A stretch of 9,951 bases of DNA from Lachnospiraceae bacterium (GTDB taxonomy: Bacteria > Bacillota > Clostridia > Lachnospirales > Lachnospiraceae), in NCBI GenBank assembly GCA_017651385.1, contig JAGCCY010000117.1:1-9951 (forward strand). Reading direction: 5' to 3'. The notes beneath the pieces were generated by a model that saw nothing but the letters and a program-made list of their open reading frames with translations, was not told the origin of the DNA and searched no databases. Shown here in pieces: positions 8,103 through 9,951 of this stretch. Numbering within the stretch: position 1 is the first letter of the stretch; the number at the start of each line of letters is the position of its first letter. A program made the position numbers and the translations under genes.

Positions 8103-8366
8103 TTGGCTAACATCAAATCTGCAAAGAAGCGTATCTTAGTTACCCAGACAAAGGCTGAAAGAAACAAAGCCATCAAGTCCGGTGTAAAGACTGCTATCAA
8201 GAAGGTTTATGCAGCTATCGACGCTAACGATCAGGCCGCAGCCAAAGAAGCATTGACAAATGCTACTTCTGTAATGGATAAGGCTTGTTCAAAGGGTGTT
8301 TATCATAAGAACACCGTATCGAGAAAGATTTCCCGTTTAAGCGTTGATGTTAACAAAATGGCATAA
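8103..8366 (+). CDS. rpsT: 30S ribosomal protein S20
   Basis: An 87-residue, lysine-rich primary 16S rRNA-binding protein that helps early assembly of the small subunit. MANIKSAKKRILVTQTKAER is the standard S20 opening, and the three-helix-bundle pattern with KNTVSRKISRLSVDVNK at the end is typical. The start is TTG at 8103-8105, with GGAGGTG at 8089-8095, nine bases between GGAGG and the start codon. An ATG at 8087 is in a different frame, so TTG is the only sensible choice. E. coli rpsT also starts with UUG, where it contributes to autoregulation. The gene is monocistronic, with its own promoter and a strong terminator, and diverges from lepA. Confidence 0.98.
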   Translation: MANIKSAKKRILVTQTKAERNKAIKSGVKTAIKKVYAAIDANDQAAAKEALTNATSVMDKACSKGVYHKNTVSRKISRLSVDVNKMA

Positions 8367-8394
8367 ACTTTTAATCATAATCAAAAATAAAACG

Positions 8395-8430
8395 ACCTCG
8401 GTTGCGCCGTCATGCGACCGGGGTTTTTTT
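8395..8430 (+). terminator. Rho-independent terminator of rpsT
   Basis: ACCTCGGTTGCG (8395-8406) pairs with TGCGACCGGGGT (8413-8424) over twelve positions, including three G-T pairs, around a CCGTCA loop. A run of seven T follows (8424-8430). It lies 28 bases after the rpsT stop. Confidence 0.93.
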
Positions 8431-8449
8431 ATGCTTTGGATGGCCATAC

Positions 8450-8475
8450 AAAAAGGAGCCGCTTTATGCGGCTCC
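8450..8475 (-). terminator. Rho-independent terminator of the GGDEF-EAL gene
   Basis: GGAGCCGC (8455-8462) and GCGGCTCC (8468-8475) form a perfect eight-base-pair, GC-rich stem with a TTTAT loop. On the minus strand it is followed by five T (8454-8450). It lies 15 bases after the stop codon at 8491 and faces the rpsT terminator, insulating the two convergent genes. Confidence 0.9.
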
Positions 8476-8490
8476 CTTGATCGTTTTCTT

Positions 8491-9951
8491 TTACATCCAC
8501 TCTCTTACGTAATCCAAAACATTTTCCGACGGAATGGGCTTTGAGAAATAATACCCCTGGATGTATTCAACTCCCAGCCTCTTAAAGTTAAGATACTGCT
8601 CTTCGGTCTCAACGCCTTCCACAACTATCTCAAGACCGAGCTTGTGTATCATCTCAACAGAATATTCTGTTGCAACTCTTGCCTTATCGGAACTGTCATA
8701 TGCGAGCGTTAAACTTCTGTCCAGCTTTATGATGCTTATGGGCATATCCACGACATATGTAAGATTTGAATAACCCGAACCGAAATCGTCAAGAGAGAAT
8801 GAGGTACCGTATTCCAAAAGCTCCTTCATGTTATTGTCGAGAGTCTTCTTGGTGTTGATCGCGGCAGTCTCCGTTACTTCAATGTTTATCTTATGCGGTG
8901 CGATCTCATATTCACCCATGATGTTCTTGAATTCTCTGGTAAGATCGTTCTGCATGCACTGAATGACCGAAAGATTTACTTCTATATAATCTATGCCGTA
9001 GTCCTCGATATGATTGTATCTTATGAACTGGCAGACCTTTCTGAAGATCGCCTCGCCGAGTTTAAGGATCATACCGTTCTTTTCCGCAAACTCGATAAAA
9101 TCGATCGGCATCATGAGATTTCCGTTTTCGTCCCTTAACCTTACAAGTGCCTCCATTGAGGAAAATCTTCCGGCCTTGATGTTATATATGGGCTGATAAT
9201 AAATCTCGATCTTATCGTTTTCAAGCGCCCATTCTATAGTTTGCTGAAGTTCGAACGCACGCCTTCTTTCGGAAAGTTCCTCATCGTCTATAAACAGAGT
9301 GCCCTGTCCGTTATCACCCGCCATGGTCGTAAAATATCTGACGACCTCTTCAAGCTCATCGGCATTTTTGTATCTTAATATATCATCAAGATATGATACT
9401 CCCATATTGACGTTGATCTGTACACCGTTTACCTGCCAGGGACGCTCAAGCCTTCTGTCTACCCTGTTTAACCCTTCCGCCGCCTGAGCCTCCGACTCAA
9501 ATACAAGTGCAAACAGGCTCTTTTCAAGTCTGAATACCGTAATGCCCGGTATGCTGTGGAAGAAAGAACATATCTCTTTCATAAGATCGTTAACGGTCTT
9601 ATATCCGAAAATATCTCTTATATTGTTAAGATTATCTATCGAGATATTGATCATGGTCCTGTGACGGCGAAATCTTATGCATTCATCCATCAGTATATGA
9701 AAGCCCTTGCGGTTAAATGCTTCGACCTCGAAATCCAGATGGTTTTCGGGATTTTCCATCTTGCAATACATATATACGCTCGCTATGGACATTGCAAAAG
9801 AAGCAAGCAAAAGCTTGTTGTTTATGAACTGAACGATACCGACCACCATCCAGGTAGCCATCCAGAAATAAATGGAAAGTCTTCTTTTTGAGGATATCCT
9901 GTCCCTTAAGACTACGGTCATGACAAGGATGGAGATAAGATACACAAAACC
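8491..9951 (-). CDS. Membrane-anchored GGDEF-EAL protein, likely cyclic di-GMP phosphodiesterase (N-terminus cut by right edge)
   Basis: At least 486 residues are visible. The frame is open to the last base and enters in mid-hydrophobic segment, so the GTG at 9945 is probably not the start. Numbering from that GTG, hydrophobic stretches at about 1-13, 25-40 and 44-60 suggest membrane helices. A GGDEF-like domain (about 80-215) has RLEKSLFALVF (139-149) where RxGGDEF is expected, so it is unlikely to make cyclic di-GMP. The EAL domain (about 230-480) looks active: E265 in EALVRL, N324 in NLS, E356 in EVTE, D386-D387 in DDFGSGYSNL, K407 in KLD, E443 in EGVE and Q463 in QGYYFSKP are all present. 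It should degrade cyclic di-GMP to pGpG at the inner face of the membrane, possibly tuned by the GGDEF-like domain. No promoter is in view. Confidence 0.92.
   Translation of the reverse strand, partial: GFVYLISILVMTVVLRDRISSKRRLSIYFWMATWMVVGIVQFINNKLLLASFAMSIASVYMYCKMENPENHLDFEVEAFNRKGFHILMDECIRFRRHRTMINISIDNLNNIRDIFGYKTVNDLMKEICSFFHSIPGITVFRLEKSLFALVFESEAQAAEGLNRVDRRLERPWQVNGVQINVNMGVSYLDDILRYKNADELEEVVRYFTTMAGDNGQGTLFIDDEELSERRRAFELQQTIEWALENDKIEIYYQPIYNIKAGRFSSMEALVRLRDENGNLMMPIDFIEFAEKNGMILKLGEAIFRKVCQFIRYNHIEDYGIDYIEVNLSVIQCMQNDLTREFKNIMGEYEIAPHKINIEVTETAAINTKKTLDNNMKELLEYGTSFSLDDFGSGYSNLTYVVDMPISIIKLDRSLTLAYDSSDKARVATEYSVEMIHKLGLEIVVEGVETEEQYLNFKRLGVEYIQGYYFSKPIPSENVLDYVREWM

Overview
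The window looks like chromosomal core DNA from a Gram-positive Firmicute, most likely a clostridial relative such as Lachnospiraceae. This rests on protein style (TopA, DprA, YifB/ComM, LepA, HemW, S20), purine-rich Shine-Dalgarno sequences, sigma-A-type promoters, and two cyclic-di-GMP-type proteins mixed into housekeeping genes. I cannot fix the genus from sequence alone. There are eight protein genes and no RNA genes, CRISPR arrays, insertion sequences or prophage remnants. No gene-free stretch exceeds about 200 bases.

Layout. Seven genes lie on the minus strand and one (rpsT) on the plus strand. Reading the minus strand from about 7.9 kb down to 1: lepA (elongation factor 4) overlaps hemW (heme chaperone). 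Next comes a gene for a degenerate HD-GYP protein, with its own promoter and terminator. Then come yifB/comM, dprA and the first 270 codons of topA, which runs off the left edge. rpsT (ribosomal protein S20) diverges from lepA across a 201-base intergenic region holding both promoters. On the right, rpsT converges on a membrane-anchored GGDEF-EAL gene that runs off the right edge; two oppositely directed terminators sit back to back between them.

How the genes relate. lepA-hemW and comM-dprA-topA are common Firmicute neighbourhoods for translation/heme handling and DNA processing. DprA loads RecA on incoming single-stranded DNA, and ComM is a helicase-like AAA+ protein that helps integrate transformed DNA. 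The HD-type protein and the EAL protein add a signalling theme. The EAL domain keeps every catalytic residue I can check, while its GGDEF partner domain and the HD-GYP protein have both lost key residues.

I found no wholly new system. The points most worth checking are: a terminator-like hairpin lying between a good promoter and comM (a candidate attenuator of the comM-dprA-topA unit); the leader of rpsT, with a nine-base-pair hairpin, an alternative pairing and a UUG start; the degenerate HD-GYP protein; and a 17-base palindrome over that gene's -35 box. Several starts were set from ribosome-binding sites: TTG for lepA and rpsT, ATG at 2118 for dprA, 3662 for comM and 4898 for the HD gene.
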